In this document: one piece after another, positions 32,540-41,006 of the stretch
Layout: the number at the start of each line of letters is the position of its first letter
How positions within the stretch are numbered: the first letter of the stretch is position 1
Source of the DNA: Ammonifex degensii KC4
GTDB lineage: Bacteria > Bacillota > Desulfotomaculia > Desulfotomaculales > Ammonificaceae
Assembly: GCF_000024605.1 (NCBI RefSeq)
Contig: NC_013385.1
Span: 863,501-927,500, forward strand
Length of the DNA: 64,000 nt
Reading direction: 5' to 3'
Translations under genes and position numbers: made by a program
The notes under the pieces: model-generated
The model's input: only the letters and a program-made list of their open reading frames with translations
What the model was told of the DNA's origin: nothing
Databases searched by the model: none

Positions 32540-33823
32540 GTGCGGAGCTTCGGGATAGGGCTTCTGGGGCTGGGAACGGTGGGGCGGGGTGTCTATCGGG
32601 TGCTTCAAGAAAACGGGGAAATAATTGCCTCCCGTCTCGGCGCCCGGCTGGAAGTGGTAAAGATCCTGGTGCGGGATCCCAAGAAGGATCGGGGGCTTGC
32701 CGTGCCGCCGGAGCTTTTGACCACCGACCCCCAGGAAGTAATTTCCCACCCGGCGGTGGACATCGTGGTGGAGGTCATGGGGGGAGTTGAGCCCGCGCGG
32801 CGGTATGTGCTCCAGGCGCTGGAGCAGGGGAAGATGGTGGTCACAGCCAACAAAGATCTGCTGGCCCTGCACGGCAGAGAGCTTTTTGATGTGGCTTCGG
32901 CCGCCAGGACCGACCTCTTTTTTGAAGCCAGCGTGGCGGGAGGCATCCCCATCATAAAGATCCTCAAGGAGTCTTTGGCCGCCAACCGCATCCGCGAGAT
33001 CATCGGCATTATTAACGGAACAACTAACTATATTCTGACCCGGATGTCGGAAGAAGGTTTAGACTTTGCTTTGGCCTTGAGCGAAGCCCAGAAGCACGGG
33101 TACGCCGAGGCTGACCCCCGCGCCGATATTGAAGGGCTAGACGCAGCCCGCAAGATAGCCATTTTGGCTTCCATCGCCTTTAACTCTCGGGTAACCTTCC
33201 CGGAGGTATACGCCGAGGGGATAAGCCGGATAGAGCCGGCCGACATAAAGTACGCCCGGGAGCTGGGCTACACCATAAAGCTTTTGGCCTTGGCCCGGGA
33301 GACGGAAAAGGGTCTGGAGGTGCGGGTTCACCCTGCCCTCGTTTCTTTCAAACATCCCCTGGCGTCGGTGCGGGACGTCTTCAACGCCGTCTTTGTCCGG
33401 GGGGACGCCGTCGGGGAGACCATGTTCTACGGCCGGGGAGCGGGAGAACTTCCCACCGCCAGCGCGGTGGTAGGCGACATCATGACGGCGGCTAGGCAGC
33501 TTTTACACGGGGTAAAGGGAATGTGGGGGTGCACCTGCTTTGAGCAAAAACCGCTGGTCCCGGTAGAGGAGACGGAATCCTGCTTTTACCTGCGGATAAA
33601 AGCCGTCGACCGCCCCGGGGTGCTAGCGGGTATCGCCGGTGCTTTCGGGCGCCATGAGGTGAGCCTGGCCGCAGTGATCCAGAAGACCACCGGCGAGGTG
33701 GCTGACCTGGTGCTGGTGACCCACCGGGTGAAAGAGGCCAACTTGCGTGCTGCCGAGGAAGAGCTTAAAAAGCTCCCCACTGTAGAGGCGGTGGCCAACG
33801 TCATCCGGGTGCTAGAGGAATGA
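32540..33823 (+). CDS. hom: Homoserine dehydrogenase
   Basis: 427 residues from GTG 32540, after GGAGGGAGGAG. It reduces aspartate semialdehyde to homoserine for threonine and methionine. The NAD(P)-binding site is GLLGLGTVGRGV; the substrate region has TANKDLLALHG, EASVAGGIPII, GIINGTTNYIL and YAEADPRADIEGLDAARK. A C-terminal ACT domain (about 350-427, LRIKAVDRPGVLAGIAGAF) is probably the threonine feedback site. It is the first gene of hom-thrB-lysC. Confidence 0.96.
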   Translation: MRSFGIGLLGLGTVGRGVYRVLQENGEIIASRLGARLEVVKILVRDPKKDRGLAVPPELLTTDPQEVISHPAVDIVVEVMGGVEPARRYVLQALEQGKMVVTANKDLLALHGRELFDVASAARTDLFFEASVAGGIPIIKILKESLAANRIREIIGIINGTTNYILTRMSEEGLDFALALSEAQKHGYAEADPRADIEGLDAARKIAILASIAFNSRVTFPEVYAEGISRIEPADIKYARELGYTIKLLALARETEKGLEVRVHPALVSFKHPLASVRDVFNAVFVRGDAVGETMFYGRGAGELPTASAVVGDIMTAARQLLHGVKGMWGCTCFEQKPLVPVEETESCFYLRIKAVDRPGVLAGIAGAFGRHEVSLAAVIQKTTGEVADLVLVTHRVKEANLRAAEEELKKLPTVEAVANVIRVLEE

Positions 33824-34743
33824 AGCTTGTAACCGTGACTGTACCGGCCAGCACGGCCAACCTGGGATCAGGTTGTGACTGCTTTGCCCTGGCGCTTTCT
33901 CTCTACCTAAGGGTGACCCTGGCGCCGCGCCAGGAAGAGGGGATATTCTGGGAAATAAAGGGTGAGGGAGCCACTGTCTTGTGGCAGGAGAGGGAAAGAA
34001 GCCTTATCCTGAAAGCCTTTAGGCGTGTGGAGGAACGCCTGAAGGGAGTCTTTGCTTTCCGCGGCTTGAAGATCACCGTGGACAACCAGATCCCGCTGGG
34101 AGCTGGTTTGGGGTCGAGCGGAGCGGCGATTGTGGCGGGCAGCTTGGCCGCTAACCTACTTGCCGGTTCCGTTCTAACTAAGGAGGAGATTTTAAACCTC
34201 GCTGCGGAGATAGAGGGGCATCCGGACAATGTGGCCGCCTCCCTGCTGGGCGGAGCAGTGGCGGTAGCCCAAACAGAGAAAGGAGTTGTGGTAAGCCAAG
34301 TGGAAATAGACCCGGAGCTTAGAATTGTGGTAGCCCTCCCGCATTTTTCCCTTTCCACCTCTGCTTCTCGCCGCCTTCTCCCTTCCCATTACCGGCGGGA
34401 AGAGGTTCTCTTTAACCTGGCGCGTGCTGCTTTGCTGAGCAGCGCTTTTGCTTGTCGGCGCTATGAGCTTTTGCGCTGGGCTATGGAGGATCGCCTTTAC
34501 TATCCTTACCGGGAAAAGCTCATTCCCGGTGCCGGCAAGGTTATAGAGGCGGCGCTGGCGGCAGGAGCCTGGGGGGCGGCTTTGAGCGGGGCCGGCCCCT
34601 CCTTGGTGGCTTTAACCTCCAAAGCCAGGGCAGACACTGTGGGAGAAGCCATGCGGGAAGCCTTCGCACAGGCGAGGGTGGAGGCGCGCTTGCTCATTTT
34701 GGTCCCGGACAACGAAGGGGCTAAGTGTACAGTGACATTCTGA
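33820..34743 (+). CDS. thrB: Homoserine kinase
   Basis: 307 residues; ATG 33820 overlaps the hom stop (ATGA). GHMP-kinase features: PASTANLGSGCDCFALAL at the N-terminus, the ATP loop PLGAGLGSSGAAIVAG (about residues 90-105) and the C-terminal GAALSGAGPSLVAL. It phosphorylates homoserine for threonine synthesis. No thrC is in the window. Confidence 0.95.
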   Translation: MKLVTVTVPASTANLGSGCDCFALALSLYLRVTLAPRQEEGIFWEIKGEGATVLWQERERSLILKAFRRVEERLKGVFAFRGLKITVDNQIPLGAGLGSSGAAIVAGSLAANLLAGSVLTKEEILNLAAEIEGHPDNVAASLLGGAVAVAQTEKGVVVSQVEIDPELRIVVALPHFSLSTSASRRLLPSHYRREEVLFNLARAALLSSAFACRRYELLRWAMEDRLYYPYREKLIPGAGKVIEAALAAGAWGAALSGAGPSLVALTSKARADTVGEAMREAFAQARVEARLLILVPDNEGAKCTVTF

Positions 34744-34790
34744 CCGGAGAAACCGTAAAATCTCTGGGGAAATGGCTCGAGGTGGGTAAA

Positions 34791-36017
34791 ATGCTGGTAG
34801 TTCAGAAGTTCGGGGGCAGTTCGGTAGCCAACGCGGAGAGGATAAAGCGGGTGGCCGAGCGGGTCTGGCGCACAAGGCAGGCGGGTAACGAGGTAGTGGT
34901 GGTGGTCTCAGCCATGGGAGACACCACCGATGAGCTCATAGACCTGGCCCGCCAGGTAACTTCCGATCCCTCCCCGCGGGAGATGGACCAGCTTTTGAGT
35001 ACCGGAGAGCAGGTATCGATAGCCCTGTTGGCCATGGCCCTGCAAGCCTTAGGGGCCGAGGCGATCTCGCTTACCGGGGCGCAGGCCGGGATAACCACCG
35101 ACGGGATTTACGGCAAGGCCAGCATAAGCGCGGTGGATACCCGCCGGCTTAAAGAAGAGCTGGCGGCGGGGCGTATCCCGGTGGTGGCCGGCTTCCAGGG
35201 GCTGGCGCCTAACGGCGACGTGACTACCCTGGGGCGCGGCGGCTCGGACACTACGGCAGTAGCTTTGGCCGCGGCCTTGCAGGCGGACCTGTGCGAGATC
35301 TACACCGACGTAGAAGGGGTCTTCACCGCCGACCCCCGTCTGGTTCCGGAAGCGGTCAAGCTGCCGGCTATATCCTACGACGAGATGCTGGAGCTGGCCT
35401 GCCTGGGAGCGGTAGTTTTGCACCCCCGGGCGGTGGAACTGGCCAAGATCTATCAAGTTCCTCTGCGGGTGCGTTCCAGTTTTTCCGAAGATCCGGGTAC
35501 GGTAATCAAGGAGGAGGACGATATGGAGAAAAAGAGGGTAGTTAGCGGGGTGGCCCACGACCTCAATGTGGCCAGGATCGGTATTTTCGACGTTTTTGAC
35601 CGGCCGGGCATAGCTTATCGCCTTTTCTCCTCCTTAGCGGCGGAAAACATAAATGTAGACATGATAATTCAAGGAATGACACGCGACGGCCGGAACGACA
35701 TTTCTTTCACTGTCTCGCGCCACGAACTTCCCCAGGCCCTCAAGGTGGTGGAAAAAGTGAAGGAGGAGATAGGGGCCAAAGGTTATACCTACGATGATCG
35801 GGTGGGGAAAGTGTCGATCGTAGGCGCGGGGATGATAACCCGCCCCGGGGTGGCCGCGGCTATGTTTGAGGCTTTGAGCCGCGAAGGAATTAACATCGAG
35901 ATGATAAGCACCTCCGAGATCAAAGTTTCTTGTATAATCAAGGAAGAAGAAGTGCCCCGGGCGGTCAAGGCACTGCACCGGCACTTTGGCTTGGAGAACC
36001 TGGGAGACAAGGAATAA
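34791..36017 (+). CDS. lysC: Aspartate kinase
   Basis: 408 residues from ATG 34791 after GAGGTGGG; the in-frame sequence before it overlaps thrB. It has the N-terminal KFGGSS, the aspartate region TTLGRGGSDTTAVALA, and a C-terminal regulatory pair of ACT domains (about 265-400: VARIGIFDVFDRPG, VSIVGAGMITRPGVAA). It makes aspartyl phosphate, the first step of the lysine/threonine/methionine pathway, so hom, thrB and lysC form a pathway operon. A GAGGACGAT ATG inside (about 35523) could give a separate regulatory subunit, as in Bacillus. Confidence 0.95.
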   Translation: MLVVQKFGGSSVANAERIKRVAERVWRTRQAGNEVVVVVSAMGDTTDELIDLARQVTSDPSPREMDQLLSTGEQVSIALLAMALQALGAEAISLTGAQAGITTDGIYGKASISAVDTRRLKEELAAGRIPVVAGFQGLAPNGDVTTLGRGGSDTTAVALAAALQADLCEIYTDVEGVFTADPRLVPEAVKLPAISYDEMLELACLGAVVLHPRAVELAKIYQVPLRVRSSFSEDPGTVIKEEDDMEKKRVVSGVAHDLNVARIGIFDVFDRPGIAYRLFSSLAAENINVDMIIQGMTRDGRNDISFTVSRHELPQALKVVEKVKEEIGAKGYTYDDRVGKVSIVGAGMITRPGVAAAMFEALSREGINIEMISTSEIKVSCIIKEEEVPRAVKALHRHFGLENLGDKE

Positions 36018-36120
36018 CATTTCTTGTCAAGAAGCGGCAGGAAAGGCTGGTTGACAGGATGCCAGGGGGGTGATAGATTAAAGCTCGGTCTAAGGGACGA
36101 CGAGCGGAGGCCGTGCAAAA

Positions 36121-36849
36121 ATGTTCTTCCCCATCTTCGAACTACCGCAGCAGGTTAGGGAAAATCGTGCTAAATATGGAAACTTGAACCTTGAAGCTGA
36201 GGAAGCCGAACTCTTGCGACTGGTCGAAGCCAAAATGCGTCACCTCCTCACCGGGTTAGCTTTGCTTAGCGAAACGGCACTCCGGGAGGAGAAATTAAAC
36301 TTCGAAGAAGAACAGATCTTGCTTTACCTGCGGGATCGGAGCCTGGAATTACGTGGGCTCCTACGCCGCCTGGTCAAAACCGGTGAGGAAAAGGAGTTAT
36401 TACCCAAGGCCACGGTTGAGACACTAGTGGCTTTTTGTTACCGGCAAGTGGCCGAGTTTGCCAGCCGGTGCGGAGTGAAGTTTGAAGCCCACATCAGGGG
36501 CAGGACAAAGAAGATACTGGTGCCGACGGAGTTTCTGCAAGAGATCCTGCTTGGGCTGGTCGAATGGGCCATAAAGCAAAGTCCTGTCGGGGGCAAAGTG
36601 GTTTTGTGCTGTAGCTTGACTTCTAAAGCTATACTTCTCACTCTGGAATACCCCTTACTCCCCGAAGGGCCCTGTAGGCTTCGGGGCGACACTGGGGAAG
36701 AAAACATCTTCTTCCTGGTGCGCCAGTGGCTCAAGGCCATAGAAGGGGCTCGCCTTTGGTTGGAGGGCTCTTTGAGAGAGGCAAATCGCTTGAACTTGGA
36801 GGTTCCGCTGAGGTGGGTAAAGGAGAACTTACCGTGTGGCAGGAAATAG
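36121..36849 (+). CDS. Degenerate histidine-kinase-like protein, unknown role
   Basis: 242 residues. The N-terminal half is a helical dimerisation-like segment (LLRLVEAKMRHLLTGLALLSETALREEKLNFEEEQILLYLRDRSLELRGLLRRLV), and the C-terminal half resembles an HATPase fold (EFLQEILLGLVEWAIKQSPVGGKVVLCCSL), but the N box lacks the usual Asn and I see no G boxes and no certain phospho-accepting His. It could be a non-catalytic relative of sensor kinases. It overlaps no known regulator; hpt follows with its start inside the 3' end. Confidence 0.55.
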   Translation: MFFPIFELPQQVRENRAKYGNLNLEAEEAELLRLVEAKMRHLLTGLALLSETALREEKLNFEEEQILLYLRDRSLELRGLLRRLVKTGEEKELLPKATVETLVAFCYRQVAEFASRCGVKFEAHIRGRTKKILVPTEFLQEILLGLVEWAIKQSPVGGKVVLCCSLTSKAILLTLEYPLLPEGPCRLRGDTGEENIFFLVRQWLKAIEGARLWLEGSLREANRLNLEVPLRWVKENLPCGRK

Positions 36850-37382
36850 ATCGGGTGCTGATCTCCCGGGAAGAGATAGCTGCCCGGCTGGAGGATCTGG
36901 CCGGGACCATTGCCTCCGAATTGGCTGGAGGAGAGCTCTTGGTTATAGGAGTGCTGAAGGGCGCAGTCATCTTTTTGGCTGATTTGGTACGCAAGCTTCC
37001 TTTCCCAGTAGAGATAGATTTCTTAGCCGTATCGAGTTATGGTAAGTCCAGTGTTTCTTCCGGCGTAGTGCGCATAACCAAGGATCTGGACTACGATATA
37101 ACCGGAAGACGGGTACTGCTGGTGGAAGACATCGTGGACACCGGCCTTACCCTTAACTACCTGCTGGGGCACCTAAAGTCCCGCCAACCCCAGCTCCTTA
37201 AGGTCTGTGTTTTGCTGGACAAGCCGGAGCGCCGTAAAGTGCCGGTACAGGTGGATTACGTGGGTTTCACCATCCCGGACGAGTTCGTAGTAGGATACGG
37301 TCTGGATTACGCCGGGCGCTACCGCAACCTGCCCGACATCTGCGTGCTCAAGCGCGAGGTTTACCAGGCGCCCCGGGCTTAG
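36834..37382 (+). CDS. hpt: Hypoxanthine-guanine phosphoribosyltransferase
   Basis: 182 residues from GTG 36834, nine bases after AAAGGAG; the longer upstream frame overlaps the preceding gene and is rejected. The PRPP-binding loop is VLLVEDIVDTGLTLNYLL, with FLAVSSYGKSS and the C-terminal VGYGLDYAGRYRNLPDI typical of the family. It salvages hypoxanthine and guanine, next to guaA. Confidence 0.95.
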   Translation: MWQEIDRVLISREEIAARLEDLAGTIASELAGGELLVIGVLKGAVIFLADLVRKLPFPVEIDFLAVSSYGKSSVSSGVVRITKDLDYDITGRRVLLVEDIVDTGLTLNYLLGHLKSRQPQLLKVCVLLDKPERRKVPVQVDYVGFTIPDEFVVGYGLDYAGRYRNLPDICVLKREVYQAPRA

Positions 37383-37405
37383 TTCTCAAGAGGAGGTAGG
37401 CTTCA

Positions 37406-38938
37406 TTGCCGGGACAGGAACTGGTCTTAATCTTAGACTTTGGCGGGCAGTATACCCAGCTTATTGCCCGGCGGGTGCGCGAATGCCACGTTTACTGCGA
37501 GATTATCCCCTACCATACCTCTCTAGGAGAAATTAAAGAACGTCGGCCGCAGGGGTTAATTCTTTCCGGCGGCCCGGCCAGCGTTTATGAGGAGACTGCT
37601 CCTAGCGTCCCCTTAGAGCTCTTTGAGATGGGTATTCCAGTGCTGGGAATATGCTACGGCATGCAGCTCATGGCTCACCTGCTGGGGGGGGAGGTCAAGC
37701 CGGGAATCTACCGGGAGTACGGGCGGACCGAGCTTTATCTGACCTCTCCTTCTCCTCTGTGGGAAGGGGTGGACAGTCCCACGCCAGTGTGGATGAGCCA
37801 CGGCGATCTGGTCACCAGGGTTCCCCAGGGTTTTGAAGTCACCGCTTCCACCAAGGACGTGTCGGTAGCCGCCATGGAGGATCCTTACCGGCGGCTTTAC
37901 GGGGTTCAGTTCCACCCGGAAGTGGCACATACGGCGGCAGGGAAGCAGATAATCCGTAATTTCCTTTTTAAGGTCTGTAACTGCCAGGGAACCTGGACCA
38001 TGTCCTCTTTCATTGCCAGTGCTATCGAAGAGATAAGGAGCCAGGTGGGGGAGGAGAGGGCCCTTGCGGCTTTGAGCGGCGGGGTAGACTCCACCGTGGC
38101 CGCAGTTCTGGTTCACCGGGCCATAGGGAACCGACTCACCTGTGTTTTCGTTAACCACGGTCTCTTGCGCAAGGGAGAGGCGGAGTCGGTCCGTGCTGCC
38201 GTGCAAGCTTTGGGCGTACCCCTGGTTTACGTGGATGCTTCCGCCCGGTTTCTGGCGCAGTTGGAAGGCGTAGTGGATCCGGAGGAGAAGCGCCGTCGGG
38301 TAGGGCACGAGTTCATCCGGGTTTTCGAGGAAGAGGCGCGCAAGCTCGGGAAGGTGCGCTTCCTGGTGCAGGGGACCCTATACCCGGACGTTATCGAGAG
38401 CGGCACGGCTTTAAGCCACCGCATAAAGTCGCACCACAACGTAGGGGGCCTCCCGGAAGAGATGGAGCTGGAGCTCCTGGAGCCCTTACGCTACCTCTTC
38501 AAGGACGAGGTACGGGAACTGGGTAAAGAGTTAGGGTTGCCCGAGGAAATTGTCTGGCGCCAGCCCTTCCCGGGTCCCGGGTTGGCGGTGCGGATACTGG
38601 GGGCGGTCACGCCTGAGAAACTTTCTTTACTGCGCGAGGCCGACGCCATAGTTACTGAGGAAATCAAGAAGGCAGGGCTGGAAAAGGAGCTCTGGCAGTA
38701 CTTTGCCATCCTCACCGACACGCGCACGGTGGGGGTCATGGGGGACAGGCGTACTTACGCCTACACGGTAGCCGTGCGGGCGGTGGAAAGCCAGGATGGA
38801 ATGACGGCCGACTGGGCGCGTCTTCCCTACGACCTACTGGAAAAAATCGCTTCCCGGATAGTCCGGGAGGTACCCGGGGTCAATCGGGTGGTTTACGACA
38901 TTACTTCCAAGCCGCCTGCTACCATAGAATGGGAATAA
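37406..38938 (+). CDS. guaA: GMP synthase (glutamine-hydrolysing)
   Basis: 510 residues, TTG start 37406 after AGAGGAGG. The N-terminal glutaminase has [15 protein letters not shown] (catalytic Cys about 82) and [11 protein letters not shown]; the synthetase half has the PP-loop [12 protein letters not shown] (about 225) and the C-terminal dimer domain ending KPPATIEWE. It converts XMP to GMP. Confidence 0.97.
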   Translation: MPGQELVLILDFGGQYTQLIARRVRECHVYCEIIPYHTSLGEIKERRPQGLILSGGPASVYEETAPSVPLELFEMGIPVLGICYGMQLMAHLLGGEVKPGIYREYGRTELYLTSPSPLWEGVDSPTPVWMSHGDLVTRVPQGFEVTASTKDVSVAAMEDPYRRLYGVQFHPEVAHTAAGKQIIRNFLFKVCNCQGTWTMSSFIASAIEEIRSQVGEERALAALSGGVDSTVAAVLVHRAIGNRLTCVFVNHGLLRKGEAESVRAAVQALGVPLVYVDASARFLAQLEGVVDPEEKRRRVGHEFIRVFEEEARKLGKVRFLVQGTLYPDVIESGTALSHRIKSHHNVGGLPEEMELELLEPLRYLFKDEVRELGKELGLPEEIVWRQPFPGPGLAVRILGAVTPEKLSLLREADAIVTEEIKKAGLEKELWQYFAILTDTRTVGVMGDRRTYAYTVAVRAVESQDGMTADWARLPYDLLEKIASRIVREVPGVNRVVYDITSKPPATIEWE

Positions 38939-38953
38939 AGGAATCGTTTTTTC

Positions 38954-38982
38954 TTGACAAAATTTTAGATCCGGGCTAACAT
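38954..38982 (+). promoter_or_regulatory. Sigma-A-type promoter of tRNA-Thr
   Basis: TTGACA (38954-38959), 17-base spacer, TAACAT (38977-38982), 20 bases before the tRNA. Confidence 0.85.
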
Positions 38983-39001
38983 AAAAGTGTGGAGCTTTCG
39001 A

Positions 39002-39077
39002 GCTGGTGTAGCTCAGTAGGCAGAGCAGCGCACTCGTAATGCGCAGGTCGCCGGTTCGAGTCCGGCCACCAGCTCCA
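39002..39077 (+). tRNA. tRNA-Thr (anticodon CGT)
   Basis: The acceptor stem GCTGGTG pairs with CACCAGC; the anticodon arm GCGCA-CTCGTAA-TGCGC has anticodon CGT; the T arm is GCCGG-TTCGAGT-CCGGC; CCA is encoded. All four arms fold without mismatch in the stems I checked. Confidence 0.96.
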
Positions 39078-39104
39078 AGTATACTTTAAACTAGTTTTTT
39101 GGGG

Positions 39105-39133
39105 AGCTCCTGCGGGGCAAACAGGAGCTTTTT
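39105..39133 (+). terminator. Intrinsic terminator after tRNA-Thr
   Basis: AGCTCCTG (39105-39112) pairs with CAGGAGCT (39122-39129), followed by TTTTTC. Confidence 0.85.
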
Positions 39134-39171
39134 CGTTAGAAACTACAGGAGGAAAGGAGGTGCAAGGAGAT

Positions 39172-39483
39172 ATGGCCAAGGCTTGGGTAGTCAACTCCGA
39201 TTACGATGCTTACCGCGAGATCGCCCGGGCGGTTGTTTTCCAGGCCCTGCGCGACGCTATCAAGCCCAAGTTCGTTTCGAGCGAAGGGGAACGCCGGGCG
39301 GTCAAGGAGGACGCTCTGCGTTTCCTTAGAAAGGCTGTGGAGGAAGACGGTTACGAGCGGCTGCTCTTTGAAGTGGCAGGAATATGCGCCCGTCAGGCCC
39401 TTAAGTGGGTCTCGGAGCTGCAGGCAAGCCAGGGGGAAGAGCCTGACCAGAAGGGGGCCAACGATGCTTTTCTTTCGAGCTAA
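39172..39483 (+). CDS. Unrecognised 103-residue protein
   Basis: ATG 39172 follows AAAGGAGGTGCAAGGAG. The sequence (AKAWVVNSDYDAYREIARAVVFQALRDAIKPKF, ALRFLRKAVEEDGYERLLFEVAGICARQALKWVSEL) is mostly helical and acidic at the C-terminus. No domain is recognised. It stands alone between two terminators. Confidence 0.7.
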   Translation: MAKAWVVNSDYDAYREIARAVVFQALRDAIKPKFVSSEGERRAVKEDALRFLRKAVEEDGYERLLFEVAGICARQALKWVSELQASQGEEPDQKGANDAFLSS

Positions 39484-39556
39484 GAGGAAAGATGGGGATA
39501 AGAAAGCTAAGGAAGAGTAAACGGCGCGGCGCGTGCTTAGCACAGCACGGAAATGC

Positions 39557-39586
39557 CGGCCGTTTAAAGGCCGTTTTTTATTTTCT
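39557..39586 (+). terminator. Intrinsic terminator
   Basis: CGGCC, GTTTAAA, GGCCG and TTTTTTATTTT. Confidence 0.8.
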
Positions 39587-39606
39587 CTTTCCGGTGCCAA
39601 CAAAGA

Positions 39607-39631
39607 AGCCAGCTAAAAACTTTAGCTGGCT
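39607..39631 (-). terminator. Intrinsic terminator of the leftward nfu/ferritin/rnhA group
   Basis: AGCCAGCTAAA pairs with TTTAGCTGGCT; read on the minus strand it is followed by TCTTTG. It lies 33 bases beyond the NifU-like stop. Confidence 0.75.
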
Positions 39632-39663
39632 CCAGCTTCAAGACCATAAACAATCGTGATATT

Positions 39664-39882
39664 TTAAACCGCCACTACTTCTTTAACTTCGGGTACGGCT
39701 TCTTTGAGGATGCGCTCGATGCCCTGCTTAAGGGTCACCATAGCCATCGGGCAGCCGCCGCAAGCCCCCTTGAGCCGTACCTTCACCACGCCGTCTTCTA
39801 CCGCTACCAGCTCCACATCGCCGCCGTCCCGCTGTAGGTGGGGACGTATCTGGGCCAGTGCCGCTTCTACCTTTTCCCGCAT
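39664..39882 (-). CDS. NifU-like C-terminal domain (Nfu) protein
   Basis: A 72-residue Fe-S carrier. The motif GACGGCPMAMVTLKQGIE with the CxxC pair is the cluster site of Nfu proteins, preceded by LQRDGGDVELVAVEDGVVKVRL. It hands 4Fe-4S clusters to target enzymes, which are numerous here (Qmo, NrdG, NrdD). It probably shares an operon with the ferritin-like and rnhA genes upstream. Confidence 0.92.
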   Translation of the reverse strand: MREKVEAALAQIRPHLQRDGGDVELVAVEDGVVKVRLKGACGGCPMAMVTLKQGIERILKEAVPEVKEVVAV

Positions 39883-39916
39883 TTTGAGTTTGCTTACCTC
39901 CTTGAATTAAAATCTT

Positions 39917-40201
39917 TTACTCGCCCAAAAGCTCTTCCACTTCTTCGGCGCCGTTTTCCAGTTCCTCGGCCTGCTCTTCATCTAGGCGCAAAAGCAGCGC
40001 CTGGAATTCTCCTACGTGCGTTTTTTCTTCCCGGGCCACATCCAAAAGAAGCGCCTGCACGTTCTCGTCGGTGGCCATGGCCGCCAGCTGCTCGTAAAAG
40101 CTTATGGCGTCAAGCTCGGCGATGATGGCCGCCCGCAGGATTTGCTTGTCGATATCCTCGCGGTCCACCTTAGTGAGGTCGAGCGGAAGGTGCGACATCA
40201 T
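39917..40201 (-). CDS. Ferritin-like protein (rubrerythrin / encapsulated-ferritin type)
   Basis: A 94-residue helical protein. AAIIAELDAISFYEQLA supplies one iron-binding Glu pair and REEKTHVGEFQALL supplies the ExxH of the second helix, as in short encapsulated ferritins that oxidise and deliver iron. No encapsulin gene lies nearby. It overlaps closely with rnhA upstream (6-base gap) and precedes the Nfu gene, consistent with iron or cluster supply. Confidence 0.75.
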   Translation of the reverse strand: MMSHLPLDLTKVDREDIDKQILRAAIIAELDAISFYEQLAAMATDENVQALLLDVAREEKTHVGEFQALLLRLDEEQAEELENGAEEVEELLGE

Positions 40202-40207
40202 ACCTCC

Positions 40208-40627
40208 TCACCTCCTTCCCAGCTCCAAAGCCTGGTTGGCTACTTTGTCGGCCAGGAAATTTTCCTCCCGGGGCACATGGCGTAGGCTAAGCTTCAAATT
40301 CGGGTTACCCTTCAGTAGGGCCTGCACCCTGGCGGCCAAGGTGCGAAGCTCAGCTGATCGAATCCGGTATTCACCGTTAAACTGCCTGACCACCAGCAGG
40401 GAATCCGAACGTATATCCAGTTCCAGCTCTTCTTGGGGGTAGCTGGCCAGGGCCAGTTCCAGCGCCCAGGCCAGCGCTTCCCACTCTGCCACGTTATTAG
40501 TAGCTGTTCCCAGGAGCTTGGCGTGAATCTCCCGTAGGTTTCCCTTCTCGTCTAGGAAGACCACTGCACATGCCGAAGGCCCCGGGTTTCCCCTGCTTGC
40601 TCCGTCGATGTGAACGGTGAGCCGCAT
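40208..40627 (-). CDS. rnhA: Ribonuclease HI
   Basis: 139 residues. The catalytic acids are in HIDGASRGNPG (Asp), NNVAEWEALAWAL (Glu), RSDSLLVVRQFNGEYR (Asp) and REENFLADKVAN (Asp). It degrades RNA in RNA-DNA hybrids. The archaeal/Firmicute-type length with a long linker before the last Asp is normal. Confidence 0.93.
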   Translation of the reverse strand: MRLTVHIDGASRGNPGPSACAVVFLDEKGNLREIHAKLLGTATNNVAEWEALAWALELALASYPQEELELDIRSDSLLVVRQFNGEYRIRSAELRTLAARVQALLKGNPNLKLSLRHVPREENFLADKVANQALELGRR

Positions 40628-40755
40628 TGTGCTTCCATATTATCATGACCGCGTAGCGCATGTAAAGACGCGCTTGCGTTTGTCCACATTGATACCCGCA
40701 TCGTGATCATCCCGTGGAGGTGGGGCCTCATTCTCAGTCCCGGGCTTTTCCGCCC

Positions 40756-40881
40756 ATGGAGGTGGTGCGACTTGACCCCACCACCGGGATGGAGTTTCGA
40801 GTTGTTAGAGATGATGTCCTCCTGCTGACTTCATACTGCAAGGAGATACACGGACCCCCTCGCACTTCCCCCGCGGTATAA
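40756..40881 (+). other. Short ORF ending in an element-end relic
   Basis: A 41-codon frame (MEVVRLDPTTGMEFRVVRDDVLLLTSYCKE, then IHGPPR) whose first 30 residues look like real coding sequence. The last part is the same sequence as the left end of the TnpB element at 99-116, so the gene was probably cut by an insertion. The flanking 380 bases (40628-41006) hold nothing else I can identify. Confidence 0.4.
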
Positions 40882-40890
40882 TGGTAACAG
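40846..40890 (+). repeat. Left-end relic of the first TnpB element
   Basis: GATACACGGACCCCCTCGC and then a GCGGTATAA segment repeat the sequence at 98-125, upstream of the tnpB at 172. No tnpB follows. The TATAATGG here could now act as a -10 element for nrdD. Confidence 0.7.
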
Positions 40891-41006
40891 GTAAGAAAGG
40901 GGTCGCGGGCCTGAGTCCGTAGGTACCACATGCCAGTTATCGGTGGGCGATCAACTCGGAGTGCCGTTTTCAATCCCAGCATTGCATAGATCGGTGGTGG
41001 TAAAAG

